Shown: positions 1 to 7,498 of the stretch, one piece after another
How the letters are laid out: every line of letters starts with the position of its first letter
How positions within the stretch are numbered: position 1 is the first letter of the stretch
Assembly: GCA_025351765.1 (NCBI GenBank)
Contig: JANXVH010000080.1
Coordinates: 1-56,433, forward strand
DNA length: 56,433 bases
Source: Pedobacter sp.
GTDB taxonomy: Bacteria > Bacteroidota > Bacteroidia > Sphingobacteriales > Sphingobacteriaceae
Reading direction: 5' to 3'
Made by a program: the position numbers and the translations under genes
Notes under the pieces: generated by a model
Seen by the model: the letters and a program-made list of their open reading frames with translations, nothing else
Told to the model about the DNA's origin: nothing
Databases searched by the model: none

Positions 1-359
1 CCTATAGCTACAACTACCATTCCAAGATACCCATATCCAATGTTTACGAAAATTGGCCCCGGGCATGATCCTGTTAATGCCCAGCCCAATCCGAATATGG
101 TTCCGCCAATCAGGTATCTTTTCCAGCCCACTTCTTTAGGTGGAAATATTATGGGTTCATTTTTAAGGTCTTTTATCTTCCTATTTTTAATGAGATACAC
201 GGCTGTTGTACCAAGGAGCACCGCTGTTCCGATAATTCCATACATGTGAAAGGATTGAAAGCGAAACATTTCCTGAATCCGATACCAGGATATTGCTTCA
301 GATTTAGTCATCACAATTCCAAAGAAGATGCCGGTAATAATGTATTTGAAGAATTTCAT
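1..359 (-). CDS. YeeE/YedE family (DUF6691-like) membrane protein, partial
   Basis: The ATG is at 359 on the minus strand and the frame stays open to the window edge, so the C-terminus is missing. The roughly 119 residues seen begin MKFFKYIITGIFFG, contain several hydrophobic segments, and carry a GSCPGP motif near residue 99. Together with hydrophobic helices, this is typical of YeeE/YedE sulfur-transport proteins, whose conserved Cys residues handle thiosulfate or persulfide sulfur in the characterised TsuA. The gene starts two bases after the stop of its partner at 362-919, so the two form a split pair in one operon. In Bacteroidota such pairs often sit with sulfide-detoxification genes, but those would lie outside this window. 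The substrate is inferred from the family only. Confidence 0.8.
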   Translation of the reverse strand, partial: MKFFKYIITGIFFGIVMTKSEAISWYRIQEMFRFQSFHMYGIIGTAVLLGTTAVYLIKNRKIKDLKNEPIIFPPKEVGWKRYLIGGTIFGLGWALTGSCPGPIFVNIGYGYLGMVVVAI

Positions 360-361
360 TG

Positions 362-919
362 CTAAAAGATTAAAGGAAATAGGAGATGAGTCATAACAAG
401 ACCACCTATAAAGAATCCTATTACGGCAATTAATGAGGGAACTTGTAAATTTGAAAGACCGCTAATGGCATGGCCAGATGTACAACCACCTGCATATCTG
501 GTACCAAAACCCACCATTAAGCCCCCTGCCAGCAGGAGTAATATTACTTTTATAGAGGCTAGAGATTTGAAGCCAAATAGTTGTACAGGATTTAATCCAC
601 CATCGAAATAGAAACCCAGCTTTGCGAGGTCATGAATAGTTGATGGCGATAATTTTAAAGGTTGATCGCTTGCTAGTAGGGTAGAAGAAAGGTATCCGCC
701 AATGATGGCTCCAACTAAAAATAGCAGGTTCCACTTTTGTGCTCTCCAATCGAAATCAAAAAATTTTACTCTTTTTCCAGCTCCCATCATACTGCATATA
801 GCGCTTAAATTAGCAGAAAAGCCAAAGGATTTTCCAAAATAAAGCAGCATTATCATGATTAAGGTAATTGCGGCACCTGATGTATACCAGGGCCAGGGCT
901 GTTTAATTATTTCTAACAT
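362..919 (-). CDS. YeeE/YedE family (sulfur transport) membrane protein
   Basis: This is a 185-residue integral membrane protein with about four hydrophobic segments (roughly residues 16-38, 62-82, 122-140, 155-180). A clear GGCTSGH motif lies at residues 144-150, and Cys146 matches the conserved cysteine of YeeE/YedE transporters. It is about half the length of the fused TsuA-type protein, as expected for the split two-gene form, and the second half is the adjacent gene at 1-359. The likely role is movement of thiosulfate or a related reduced sulfur species across the inner membrane. It is transcribed leftward, and the 919-1077 interval holds its promoter region. Family assignment is firm; substrate is inference. 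Confidence 0.85.
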   Translation of the reverse strand: MLEIIKQPWPWYTSGAAITLIMIMLLYFGKSFGFSANLSAICSMMGAGKRVKFFDFDWRAQKWNLLFLVGAIIGGYLSSTLLASDQPLKLSPSTIHDLAKLGFYFDGGLNPVQLFGFKSLASIKVILLLLAGGLMVGFGTRYAGGCTSGHAISGLSNLQVPSLIAVIGFFIGGLVMTHLLFPLIF

Positions 920-1077
920 AGAGGAGTATATTCTATAGTTCTTGTTTTTAAGGATGTCTTTATAAAGATACGAACGATATAGATTCCGACGTTATATTAT
1001 AAACTTTTCTCAAAATTATATAAGATGTTTTTGGAAAGCAGTGCCGATCTTTACCACATCATAAAAACCACTTGATC

Positions 1078-1557
1078 ATGAAAAAGCTAATTCTATTGGG
1101 TACTTTTATTGCAACATTTTTTCTTCAAACCGGGTTTGCACAACAGCATGTTAATGCCGATGCAAAAACAATATTGCCGTCTTATTACAGCCTTAAAGAT
1201 GCTCTTGTAGCGGGTAACGCAGCACTTGCATCAACTAAGGCAGCAGAATTGACAAAAGCTTTGAACGGGGCAGATGATAAAACCATAACCAAGGTGAGCA
1301 AGGCCTCACTTCTAAAACAATCAGCAGGTATTGCTAAAAGTAAAGTTCTTAAAGCGCAACGCGAGCAGTTTGCTGCTCTTTCAACAAATATAATAGCGCT
1401 CGCAAAAACAACCAAACTTTCTGCAGAACCAGCTTACGTAATGTTTTGCCCAATGAAGAAAAGCAGCTGGTTGAGCAGCGAAAAAGCGGTTAAAAATCCT
1501 TACTTCGGAAGTGCCATGTTGGCCTGTGGTTCTGTTAAGGAAACGCTAAACAAGTAA
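1078..1557 (+). CDS. DUF3347 domain protein, secreted
   Basis: I chose the ATG at 1078 (MKKLILLGTF) rather than the in-frame TTG at 1072, because it gives a canonical signal peptide ending near TGFAQ. The mature part is an Ala/Lys-rich helical stretch. It is followed by a C-terminal motif (FCPMKKSSWLS, then NPYFGSAMLACG) that is typical of DUF3347. In family members this Cys/Met-containing signature is often found on metal-efflux proteins or as a stand-alone periplasmic protein, so periplasmic metal (copper) binding is plausible but unproven. The gene is monocistronic. A weak hairpin (GCGAAAGACTTTCGG) followed by a T-rich run just after the stop may terminate it. Confidence 0.8.
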   Translation: MKKLILLGTFIATFFLQTGFAQQHVNADAKTILPSYYSLKDALVAGNAALASTKAAELTKALNGADDKTITKVSKASLLKQSAGIAKSKVLKAQREQFAALSTNIIALAKTTKLSAEPAYVMFCPMKKSSWLSSEKAVKNPYFGSAMLACGSVKETLNK

Positions 1558-1670
1558 TTTTTGCGAAAGACTTTCGGCCTATTCTTTTTTAATGATGGGC
1601 TCGCTTTGGCATGTTTGGGCTCGTCATAAAATGGCAGTGGTTATGCTGTGTGGGTTTTTACGCTTAATTA

Positions 1671-3902
1671 CTAACCTTTAACCCTGTTTTTCTCTGCATC
1701 TGCACCGTTATTTTCGTGTTTTGGTGGAGTGGTAAAGGTTTTGCCGAAGCGGTAACTAAAGGACAGAATTGCTGTTCTGGTATCTGATTTATTGACCCAG
1801 TTGGCTTCTGTTAGCGCTAGGTTTTTGATGATGCCGGTGCGTACATTGCTGTAAAAAAGATCATTTAAACTAAGTTTTATGGTAGACTTTGCAGATAGTT
1901 TTTTCTGTACTGCTGCATTGGTAGTCCAGATCTCTCCAAGAACAAACTGAGCAGTAATCATCCTGTTTCTGTAGTTGCCGCTTAACTCTCCATCCCATCC
2001 TTTGCCAAAAGTAATCCTTGCATTGGCACTGGTATACACGTAAGTTCCACTGGTATTGAGTGTGCCGGTGTAAAATGCGCTTTTACTTGCAATGTTAGTC
2101 AGCTCGCTGTACAAGTTGATATTTAACCATTTAAAAGGATCCATATCTCCATTAAATGAAAGGCTTTTCACAATTTGCCTGCCCAGGTTTGCTGGCCTGC
2201 TGTAATAGGTTCCATTGGTAATCTCTATGGTCTCATTAACGGCATCCTTATCATTTGAATAGCTGGAGGTAAGGGTGTATTTATTTTTAAAGGTGTAAGA
2301 AAGTTCTACTGATTGGATGTAGGATGGTTTTAAAAACGGATTGCCTACGTAATAAGTAAATTTATCTAGTGGTGATAAAAAAGGGTTTAAGTCTTGATAA
2401 AATGGCCGTTCTATTCTTCTTCCATAATTTAGGCCGACTTGATGTTTGCTTGCCGAATCTATCTTATAGAGCAGATAAAATGTTGGGAAGATGCTGGTAT
2501 AAGATTTCGAAAAGGTAGAATCTGGTTTCATGATGTTACCCAGCTGATGCCCATCAGATTGGGTGTTCTCTGTCCTTAAGCCCAGCTGCATTGAAAGCCG
2601 TTTCATTTCTTTACTTAAGTTTAGGTATGCCGCACTGATGCGCTCCTGAAACAGGAAGTGATTGCTTTTATCGTAATCTGGTTTGGTGTGTTGATTAACC
2701 GTGTTGGAGTAGTCGGCCTTGTTATTTGTAGTGATGTAACTGGTTTTAAGGCCTGATTCAAATTTCCAGGCATTGGCCAGGGGTAAGGTATAGTCTGTTT
2801 TTATTGAGTATATATTAATAGTAGAAGGCAGATTGCCACTTAGAATATCTTCTGATTTTAAATTCCCGCCCGCAAAGTAGCTGTGGTTGTAGTAAGTTTG
2901 ATCGGTTTGGTTTTGATAGATCAGGTAATCTATATCGGCAGTAATGCCGTGCCCGGTGCTATCAAATTGGTGCCTGTAGTTGAAATTTATTCCACCGTTG
3001 ATAAAGTTAATCTTGTCGACATTTTTTGCAGTGATGATAGAGTCCAGTTGTTTGCTGGCATTAAACAGGTTGCTGGTATTGTTGTTGATTTGGGTAGATT
3101 TTCGCTTCATTCCGGTAAGAACTATACCCCAGGTTGTCTTTTGCGATTGGTAGTAATCTGCCCCTACCTTCCCATTAAGGGTATTTCCGTTGCGGTCGAA
3201 AAAGCTATTCTGGTTAAAGAAGGAGCGGGGACTATTATCCGCATTTTTATAAGTCCTGTTGATGTCCAGATCGGTGAAGCTGTTGTTGTAATTATCACTC
3301 AGGATGCCATAATAATTCATTTTTTTGTTGCGGATGTTGAAGTTTATGCTGTTTGGCAATCTTGTTCTTTTTCCCTGATTGACGGCTAAGTTTAAGGCAC
3401 CATTAAAGCCTTTAGCCGTTCCTTTCTTTGTGCGGATATTGATAACTCCAGCTCCGCCAGCGGCGTCATACCTTGCAGGTGGATTACTCATGATCTCAAT
3501 TTGTTCTAGGGAAGACGAGGGAAGTGATTTTAAATAATTTTGGAGCTCTTCAGTTGCCAGATACGTAGGCTTATCGTCTATATAGATAAGTACACCATGT
3601 TTGCCCTTTAGGCTGATGCTACCATTTTGGTCTACCTGTACGCCTGGTGATTTTTCAAGTACATCCAGTGCTGATGTACCAGCGTTGGAAATAAGTGCAT
3701 CTACGTTAATCACCACACGATCCATCTTTTTTATACTGAAAGCTTTTTTTGCAGTTACACTTATCTCCTTTAGGCTTTTAGTAGTGTCAGTGTGTTGCTT
3801 TTTAGTAGAATCTGCTCGCTGTGCGTAGGTTTTTGAAGAAAAAGTAAGGACGCTGACAAACAGCGCTGAAAAGGTCAGGAGCGCAATAGATTTAAAATTC
3901 AT
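1671..3902 (-). CDS. TonB-dependent receptor-like outer-membrane protein
   Basis: This 743-residue protein has an N-terminal signal peptide (cleavage near KTYAQ, residue 28). A plug domain follows at about residues 45-165 (VTAKKAFSIKKMDRVVINVD, then LEKSPGVQVDQNGSISLKG and GGAGVINIRTKKG). The rest is a long beta-barrel ending in an aromatic-rich strand (ILSFSYRFGKTF) before a short polar tail. The N-terminal CarboxypepD-regulatory beta-sandwich common in Bacteroidota receptors is absent: the plug follows the signal peptide almost directly. It lies 35 bases downstream of the BlaR1-like gene and on the same strand, so it is probably the target gene of that BlaI/BlaR1-type switch. The ligand is unknown. 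Confidence 0.85.
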   Translation of the reverse strand: MNFKSIALLTFSALFVSVLTFSSKTYAQRADSTKKQHTDTTKSLKEISVTAKKAFSIKKMDRVVINVDALISNAGTSALDVLEKSPGVQVDQNGSISLKGKHGVLIYIDDKPTYLATEELQNYLKSLPSSSLEQIEIMSNPPARYDAAGGAGVINIRTKKGTAKGFNGALNLAVNQGKRTRLPNSINFNIRNKKMNYYGILSDNYNNSFTDLDINRTYKNADNSPRSFFNQNSFFDRNGNTLNGKVGADYYQSQKTTWGIVLTGMKRKSTQINNNTSNLFNASKQLDSIITAKNVDKINFINGGINFNYRHQFDSTGHGITADIDYLIYQNQTDQTYYNHSYFAGGNLKSEDILSGNLPSTINIYSIKTDYTLPLANAWKFESGLKTSYITTNNKADYSNTVNQHTKPDYDKSNHFLFQERISAAYLNLSKEMKRLSMQLGLRTENTQSDGHQLGNIMKPDSTFSKSYTSIFPTFYLLYKIDSASKHQVGLNYGRRIERPFYQDLNPFLSPLDKFTYYVGNPFLKPSYIQSVELSYTFKNKYTLTSSYSNDKDAVNETIEITNGTYYSRPANLGRQIVKSLSFNGDMDPFKWLNINLYSELTNIASKSAFYTGTLNTSGTYVYTSANARITFGKGWDGELSGNYRNRMITAQFVLGEIWTTNAAVQKKLSAKSTIKLSLNDLFYSNVRTGIIKNLALTEANWVNKSDTRTAILSFSYRFGKTFTTPPKHENNGADAEKNRVKG

Positions 3903-3937
3903 GTTTGGACTTGTTGCTGTGAGGAATCTGCGGACGC

Positions 3938-5791
3938 TTAGTTACTGCTTACCGATGTGGTAATGGTCCCACTTCTGTTTTTCAAATATTTGTTTAAATA
4001 TTTTTGATGAATTTGCTCTGGTTGTGTTACCCCGTCTATGATCAGCGATTCGCCGTTCAACTTATATTTAAAGTTTTTCGTGTCTTTTAACAGGCCTTCA
4101 TTGCGTAGATCTGTTGTCATATCGGGTTTGGGAGTTGCAATGTCTACCCTCAAGCCCCTTAGGTTTATCGGTTCAACAGTTACTTTAGCCGCAGGATGCA
4201 ATGGTACATTTAGCGTAATGGGAGTTGGTGGAACTGGAGGCATATTAGGGATTTTTGGCGTTGCTGGTACAGAAGGAACTGAAGGTGCTATTGGTTCGGC
4301 AGGAGCTGGGTATTTGTCTGGATCTGCGGCATGCTTTGCTGCGGCTACAGCATATTTATTTATATCGGCGGCATACCTTTTTGCGTTTGTTTGATACTTC
4401 GCCACATTTGCCTGATATTTTTTAACATCTGCCTCGTATTTTTTTATTTTAACCTGGCTGGCTTGGGCGGCCTCTTCGTACTTCTTATTCTCTGCTTCAT
4501 ATTTTTTAGCGTCAGCATCGTAACGCCCTGCTTTTGCTGAAAACCCTGCAACATCAATTTCTGCTTTAACGGTGTCAGAGATCTTAGTGTCAGCTACCTT
4601 TTGTTGGACTTGGATATCACTATTGGCCATTTTGGCTTTTTGCTTAACCGATTTGTTTAACACAGTCTTTTTAGCAATGATTTTTTTAATGGTGTCTTGT
4701 AGAGCTATTTTTTTACTGATTTCAGGCATTGCAAGGTTTGGTTTTGCAACTGGATTTGCAGATGTTTTATCCTTGTTAATACTACTAAAAGCTGCTGTTA
4801 ACACTAAAGAAGACACCAAAACTACTGCAAGCAATGCCTTTTCAGCTCTGCTTAGAGAGGAATTACTATTGAATATCAATCTGCTAACGCGTTCTTTTAA
4901 AGTATTTTTTCTGCCGGTAATAGCCATAGCATAAGCTGCCTGATTTTTAAATTCCTGGCAGGAAATAAGTGCCTTGATGTATTGTTGCTTATTCTCTGTG
5001 CAGGAAAGGGCAAGGTCGTCGCAGCAGTTTTCGCGTTCTTCTTTAATTAGTTTTGACAGCCACAGCACACCTGGGTTGAAGAAAAATATAATCTCTACAA
5101 GGCTTTGCAATAGATTTACCAGATAGTCATTACGTTTTAGATGAGCCAGCTCGTGACTTAAGATGGCTTCTACTTCTTTTAATGATAAGCCATTTAACAT
5201 GCCAAGCGGAACCAAGATTACCGGCTTAAAGTGACCCACTATCATAGGTACTTTGGCCAGTCCTGAGTGAAGGATTTGGATATGTTTTGTAATATTAAGT
5301 TTGGTTGCCAGTTCTGTCACTTTATCTTCCCAGTAAGATCCTGCCCTGATTACACTTGTTTTCTTTAAATAAGAAACAGTATGCAATCCCGCCAGGAGCT
5401 GAACACATTTGGCGCAAATGATTAGAAACCATACCAACACAATTTGGTTGGAGTAATGGCCCCAAAAGCCGATCATGCTTTTCAATGTTACAAAAAAGGT
5501 TTGATCTGAATTGGGAGAGGAAGTTGCAAGGGCATGGGCATTAATTGTTGTAACAACTGCGGCCTGGTTCAGGTTAGCCGTTGCTACAGATTCCTGACCG
5601 CTCACTTCTATGAAAAATACAGCAGCGATACTAATTACGAACAAGCATAGTGTAGCCGTAAGGAGGTTATACCTTAATGCGGCTGTGCTCTTTTTTGTTG
5701 CCACGATAATCAGTCCGGTTACTAAGGTCACGATTAAACCCATCCATAGAGAGTGAAGTAGCGTGGTGTAAATGGCAGTTTGAAATTCCAT
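3938..5791 (-). CDS. BlaR1-like M56 family membrane metallopeptidase
   Basis: The protein has 617 residues, with TM segments near residues 8-30, 41-62, 115-138 and 317-336. The zinc protease motif HELAH is at 213-217 and the downstream EREN-CCDD ligand region at 252-259. In BlaR1/MecR1 systems this protease domain transmits a signal that leads to BlaI cleavage. Here the C-terminal extracytoplasmic part has no penicillin-binding fold. Instead there is a Lys-rich linker, a run of heptads beginning K/R-Y (about residues 423-498), a Pro-rich stretch (about 496-530) and a short tail. The signal sensed is therefore unlikely to be a beta-lactam. It lies 26 bases after blaI and 35 bases before the outer-membrane receptor. 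Confidence 0.9.
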   Translation of the reverse strand: MEFQTAIYTTLLHSLWMGLIVTLVTGLIIVATKKSTAALRYNLLTATLCLFVISIAAVFFIEVSGQESVATANLNQAAVVTTINAHALATSSPNSDQTFFVTLKSMIGFWGHYSNQIVLVWFLIICAKCVQLLAGLHTVSYLKKTSVIRAGSYWEDKVTELATKLNITKHIQILHSGLAKVPMIVGHFKPVILVPLGMLNGLSLKEVEAILSHELAHLKRNDYLVNLLQSLVEIIFFFNPGVLWLSKLIKEERENCCDDLALSCTENKQQYIKALISCQEFKNQAAYAMAITGRKNTLKERVSRLIFNSNSSLSRAEKALLAVVLVSSLVLTAAFSSINKDKTSANPVAKPNLAMPEISKKIALQDTIKKIIAKKTVLNKSVKQKAKMANSDIQVQQKVADTKISDTVKAEIDVAGFSAKAGRYDADAKKYEAENKKYEEAAQASQVKIKKYEADVKKYQANVAKYQTNAKRYAADINKYAVAAAKHAADPDKYPAPAEPIAPSVPSVPATPKIPNMPPVPPTPITLNVPLHPAAKVTVEPINLRGLRVDIATPKPDMTTDLRNEGLLKDTKNFKYKLNGESLIIDGVTQPEQIHQKYLNKYLKNRSGTITTSVSSN

Positions 5792-5817
5792 AACGGTGAT
5801 TGGTTAATTATTTGAAT

Positions 5818-6210
5818 TTATTGATCTAGTTTTTTTAACAATTGTTTAATAGCATCCAGGTCTTCCTTAGAGGTTTCGGTATTGCCTAAAACCTGCATTA
5901 CCAGGTTAGAGGCTGAGCCTTTATATAAGGTGTTTACAAAGCGGTTTAGTAACTGGTCTTTCGTTTTTTGTTCTGGTTCAACCGGGATATAAATATGTTT
6001 CATCTGACTTTCATCGCGTTTAAGGATACCCTTATCTGCCATGATCTGCATTTGTTTCAATGTAGAAGTGTAGTTAACATCTCTTTGTTCGTTTAGCTTA
6101 TCGTTTACCAAACGAACAGTAGATGGGCCGAATTCCCATAATACTTGTAAAATTTCCAGCTCTGCGCGGGTAGGTTCAGGTATGGGATTAAAAGGCTGAT
6201 TCTGTTTCAT
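5818..6210 (-). CDS. BlaI/MecI/CopY family transcriptional repressor
   Basis: This 130-residue winged-helix protein has the family signature PTRAELEILQVLWEFGPSTV followed by YTSTLKQMQIMADKG, which matches the HTH of BlaI/MecI regulators. The C-terminal half is a helical dimerisation and protease-sensitive segment. Its promoter at 6215-6244 holds a perfect palindrome between the two promoter boxes, so autorepression is very likely. The adjacent M56 peptidase would relieve repression by triggering cleavage of this protein. It is the first gene of a three-gene operon ending in an outer-membrane receptor. Confidence 0.93.
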   Translation of the reverse strand: MKQNQPFNPIPEPTRAELEILQVLWEFGPSTVRLVNDKLNEQRDVNYTSTLKQMQIMADKGILKRDESQMKHIYIPVEPEQKTKDQLLNRFVNTLYKGSASNLVMQVLGNTETSKEDLDAIKQLLKKLDQ

Positions 6211-6214
6211 ATAA

Positions 6215-6244
6215 CAAAGGTAGGATAAGTTTCGTACGAAACAA
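6215..6244 (-). promoter_or_regulatory. blaI-operon promoter with BlaI-type operator palindrome
   Basis: Read on the minus strand there is TTG (6242-6244), a 19-base spacer and TACCTTTG (6215-6222), matching the Bacteroidota TTG / TAnnTTTG promoter. The spacer contains a perfect 14-base palindrome, GTTTCGTACGAAAC (6229-6242). A dimeric repressor there would block sigma-factor access. That BlaI binds it is inference from position and symmetry. Confidence 0.75.
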
Positions 6245-6274
6245 ATATTATTATATTATTTTTTTATAAAATAG

Positions 6275-6302
6275 AAAACCCGGACTATCCAATCCGGGTT
6301 TT
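6275..6302 (-). terminator. Intrinsic terminator after the phyH operon
   Basis: A perfect 10-bp stem, AAAACCCGGA / TCCGGGTTTT, encloses an 8-base loop. T-rich sequence flanks it on both sides (TTTTCTATTTTAT on the minus strand, TTTTT on the plus strand). It lies between the leftward dioxygenase unit and the blaI promoter, so it most usefully stops leftward transcription. Confidence 0.8.
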
Positions 6303-6334
6303 TCAGAACCAAACACATAGATCTAACCAAACAT

Positions 6335-6424
6335 CTATTTTCTTATTAAGGAGTTGAAATATTGCCTGCCGGCCTCCAACTTTCCTGAGCGCACCATCCA
6401 GGTGATCATCATTGCAATCAGCAT
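6335..6424 (-). CDS. Possible 29-residue ORF in frame after the phyH stop
   Basis: The ATG at 6424 lies six bases past the TAA stop of the dioxygenase and is in the same reading frame. It encodes 29 residues: a hydrophobic Met-rich start (MLIAMMITWMV) followed by a basic polar tail ending in SLIRK. It ends just before the terminator at 6275, so it would share the transcript. It could be a short membrane peptide, a vestigial C-terminal extension cut off by a stop codon, or chance. I recognise no family. Coding status is uncertain. Confidence 0.35.
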   Translation of the reverse strand: MLIAMMITWMVRSGKLEAGRQYFNSLIRK

Positions 6425-6430
6425 ATCCAG

Positions 6431-7237
6431 TTATTTTACCAAACTTGCAAAGCGCTGGTAAAACGCAGTTGGGCTATTTTCATTTTTAGGGTTGTATTTT
6501 CCGGCTATGATTGGAATATAGATCACTCTTCTACGGCTTTCCTCGCCAATAATGTTAGACTGCGCCACCCTGTGCCACAAACGGCCGTCGTGGATGGTAA
6601 GATCTCCGGCTTCAGGAACAATAGCCATCTCATTTTTATCTGCATTGTTGTCAAGGAAATATCTTTTGCGAAACAGCATATCGTAAATGCCTTGTTTATG
6701 TGTGCCAGGAAGGATTCTTAATCCGCCATTTCCTGGTTTTAATGTGCTCAAATGAATTCCTACGTTAAGCATAGGATTAAGTTTTTGGCCCTGGAAAACG
6801 TCCCTTAATCCATCAGTGTGCCATCCCATTTGGGTAAATTTACTCTCTGGTCCGTTTACATAGTGGTTAAGGACCATGCCATCTTTTTCTTCAGTACCCA
6901 ATCTCGCACCGTTGCCAATAAGACTAAGCAATACATCAAAACGAGGGTCTTTAGCCAGTTCAGCAAAGAGGTTGTGGTGCTGGTTAATAAAAGCAAAGCG
7001 TTGTACAATTTCGGTACCATCTAAGTCTTTCCCATATTTAACTGGGATACCATTTACTTTTACCCGTTGGTTTTCTACCCAATCATTTTGCACTACTTCA
7101 GAAGCCTGAATAATATCAGCCACAGTTTCTTTTTTGATGAAATTCTTAAAATGTACAAACCCATTCTTGTTAAAGAAATCGTATTGTTCTTGAGTTATAA
7201 TATCGCCTAGTAGGAATTTAGGATATGAGTTTTCCAT
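6431..7237 (-). CDS. Phytanoyl-CoA dioxygenase (PhyH) family Fe(II)/2-oxoglutarate oxygenase
   Basis: This 268-residue protein has the facial triad His140-X-Asp142 (GWHTDGLRD) and His222 (LWHRVAQS). A basic cluster at residues 235-237 (RRR) follows His222 and could bind 2-oxoglutarate, and GGLRILPGTH matches the family core. PhyH enzymes hydroxylate small molecules with O2 and 2-oxoglutarate; the substrate cannot be read from sequence. The gene is preceded by a Cys-tract leader ORF with its own promoter and operator, so its expression is probably tied to cysteine or sulfur supply. That suggests a sulfur-liberating role, by analogy with the TauD/AtsK oxygenases that desulfonate taurine or cleave alkyl sulfates. 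This role is inference; PhyH and TauD are different families. It could equally be another stress-induced oxygenase. Confidence 0.85.
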   Translation of the reverse strand: MENSYPKFLLGDIITQEQYDFFNKNGFVHFKNFIKKETVADIIQASEVVQNDWVENQRVKVNGIPVKYGKDLDGTEIVQRFAFINQHHNLFAELAKDPRFDVLLSLIGNGARLGTEEKDGMVLNHYVNGPESKFTQMGWHTDGLRDVFQGQKLNPMLNVGIHLSTLKPGNGGLRILPGTHKQGIYDMLFRKRYFLDNNADKNEMAIVPEAGDLTIHDGRLWHRVAQSNIIGEESRRRVIYIPIIAGKYNPKNENSPTAFYQRFASLVK

Positions 7238-7338
7238 TGTTGTTTTTGTTAAATAATAAAAAGATGTTGATTAAAGCCCGCTGCAGATATGGTAATAGTA
7301 GCCAGGGGAGGTGAAATCGATCAGTAATGGCTTACAGA
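7238..7338 (-). promoter_or_regulatory. Leader region between the Cys-tract ORF and phyH
   Basis: These 101 untranslated bases separate the leader stop codon from the dioxygenase start. A stem of AGCCA (7328-7332 on the minus strand) with TGGCT (7300-7304) encloses a loop of 23 bases. The bases just before the phyH ATG (7238-7252, read TTAACAA-AAA-CAACA on the minus strand) are complementary to the end of the Cys tract plus stop codon of the leader (7339-7350), with a 3-base bulge. No U-tract terminator was seen, so control, if any, is more likely at translation initiation than by termination. Confidence 0.5.
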
Positions 7339-7422
7339 TTAACAACAACAGCAACAACCTGCCCCTTTGGGGTTAGGCATTCGCATTCGGGATGCGTATA
7401 ATATGTGTTGCGATTTATTCAT
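7339..7422 (-). CDS. Cys-tract leader peptide upstream of phyH
   Basis: This 27-codon ORF begins MNKSQHILYAS and ends KGAG followed by five consecutive Cys codons (TGT TGC TGT TGT TGT) and TAA. It lies about 40 bases downstream of a clear promoter (7455-7484), so it should be the first ORF on the phyH transcript, with phyH starting 101 bases after its stop. A terminal run of one amino acid is the hallmark of attenuation leaders, as in amino-acid biosynthetic operons and the Cys-tract uORFs known in mycobacteria. Ribosome stalling when Cys-tRNA is scarce is the expected signal. A second such leader is found at 14390-14479. The ORF is too short for statistical proof, but the tract and position are compelling. 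Confidence 0.75.
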   Translation of the reverse strand: MNKSQHILYASRMRMPNPKGAGCCCCC

Positions 7423-7433
7423 ATAAATAAAGT

Positions 7434-7448
7434 CTACTATTTTAGTAG
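7434..7448. promoter_or_regulatory. Operator-like inverted repeat CTACTA-TTT-TAGTAG
   Basis: This is a perfect 6-3-6 inverted repeat. It lies immediately downstream of the TACATTTG box of the leader promoter and upstream of the leader ATG, so it covers the expected transcription start. It shares CTAC-N7-GTAG spacing with the element at 14305-14321 beside the other Cys leader. A repressor site is the natural reading of this position. The binding protein is unknown; an Rrf2-type regulator is one guess. Confidence 0.6.
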
Positions 7449-7454
7449 GCATTA

Positions 7455-7484
7455 CAAATGTAGAGAAATAATTATGATATCAAA
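7455..7484 (-). promoter_or_regulatory. Promoter of the Cys leader-phyH transcript
   Basis: On the minus strand, TTTG (7481-7484) is followed by 18 bases and then TACATTTG (7455-7462), a full match to the Bacteroidota TTG / TAnnTTTG promoter. It lies only 15 bases upstream of the leader-side end of the preceding SDR gene, which shows that the leader-phyH unit is transcribed independently of the SDR-AraC-SDR operon. Confidence 0.7.
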
Positions 7485-7498
7485 TTATTTCAGCATAT

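Noticed and set aside
3938..5791. Beta-lactam resistance regulator
   Set aside because: The penicillin-binding sensor domain is absent and there is no beta-lactamase in the operon, so antibiotic sensing is not supported.
6335..7422. Classic transcription attenuation (terminator/antiterminator) for phyH
   Set aside because: No hairpin with a T-tract lies between leader 1 and phyH; the only good terminator is after phyH. Translational control fits better.
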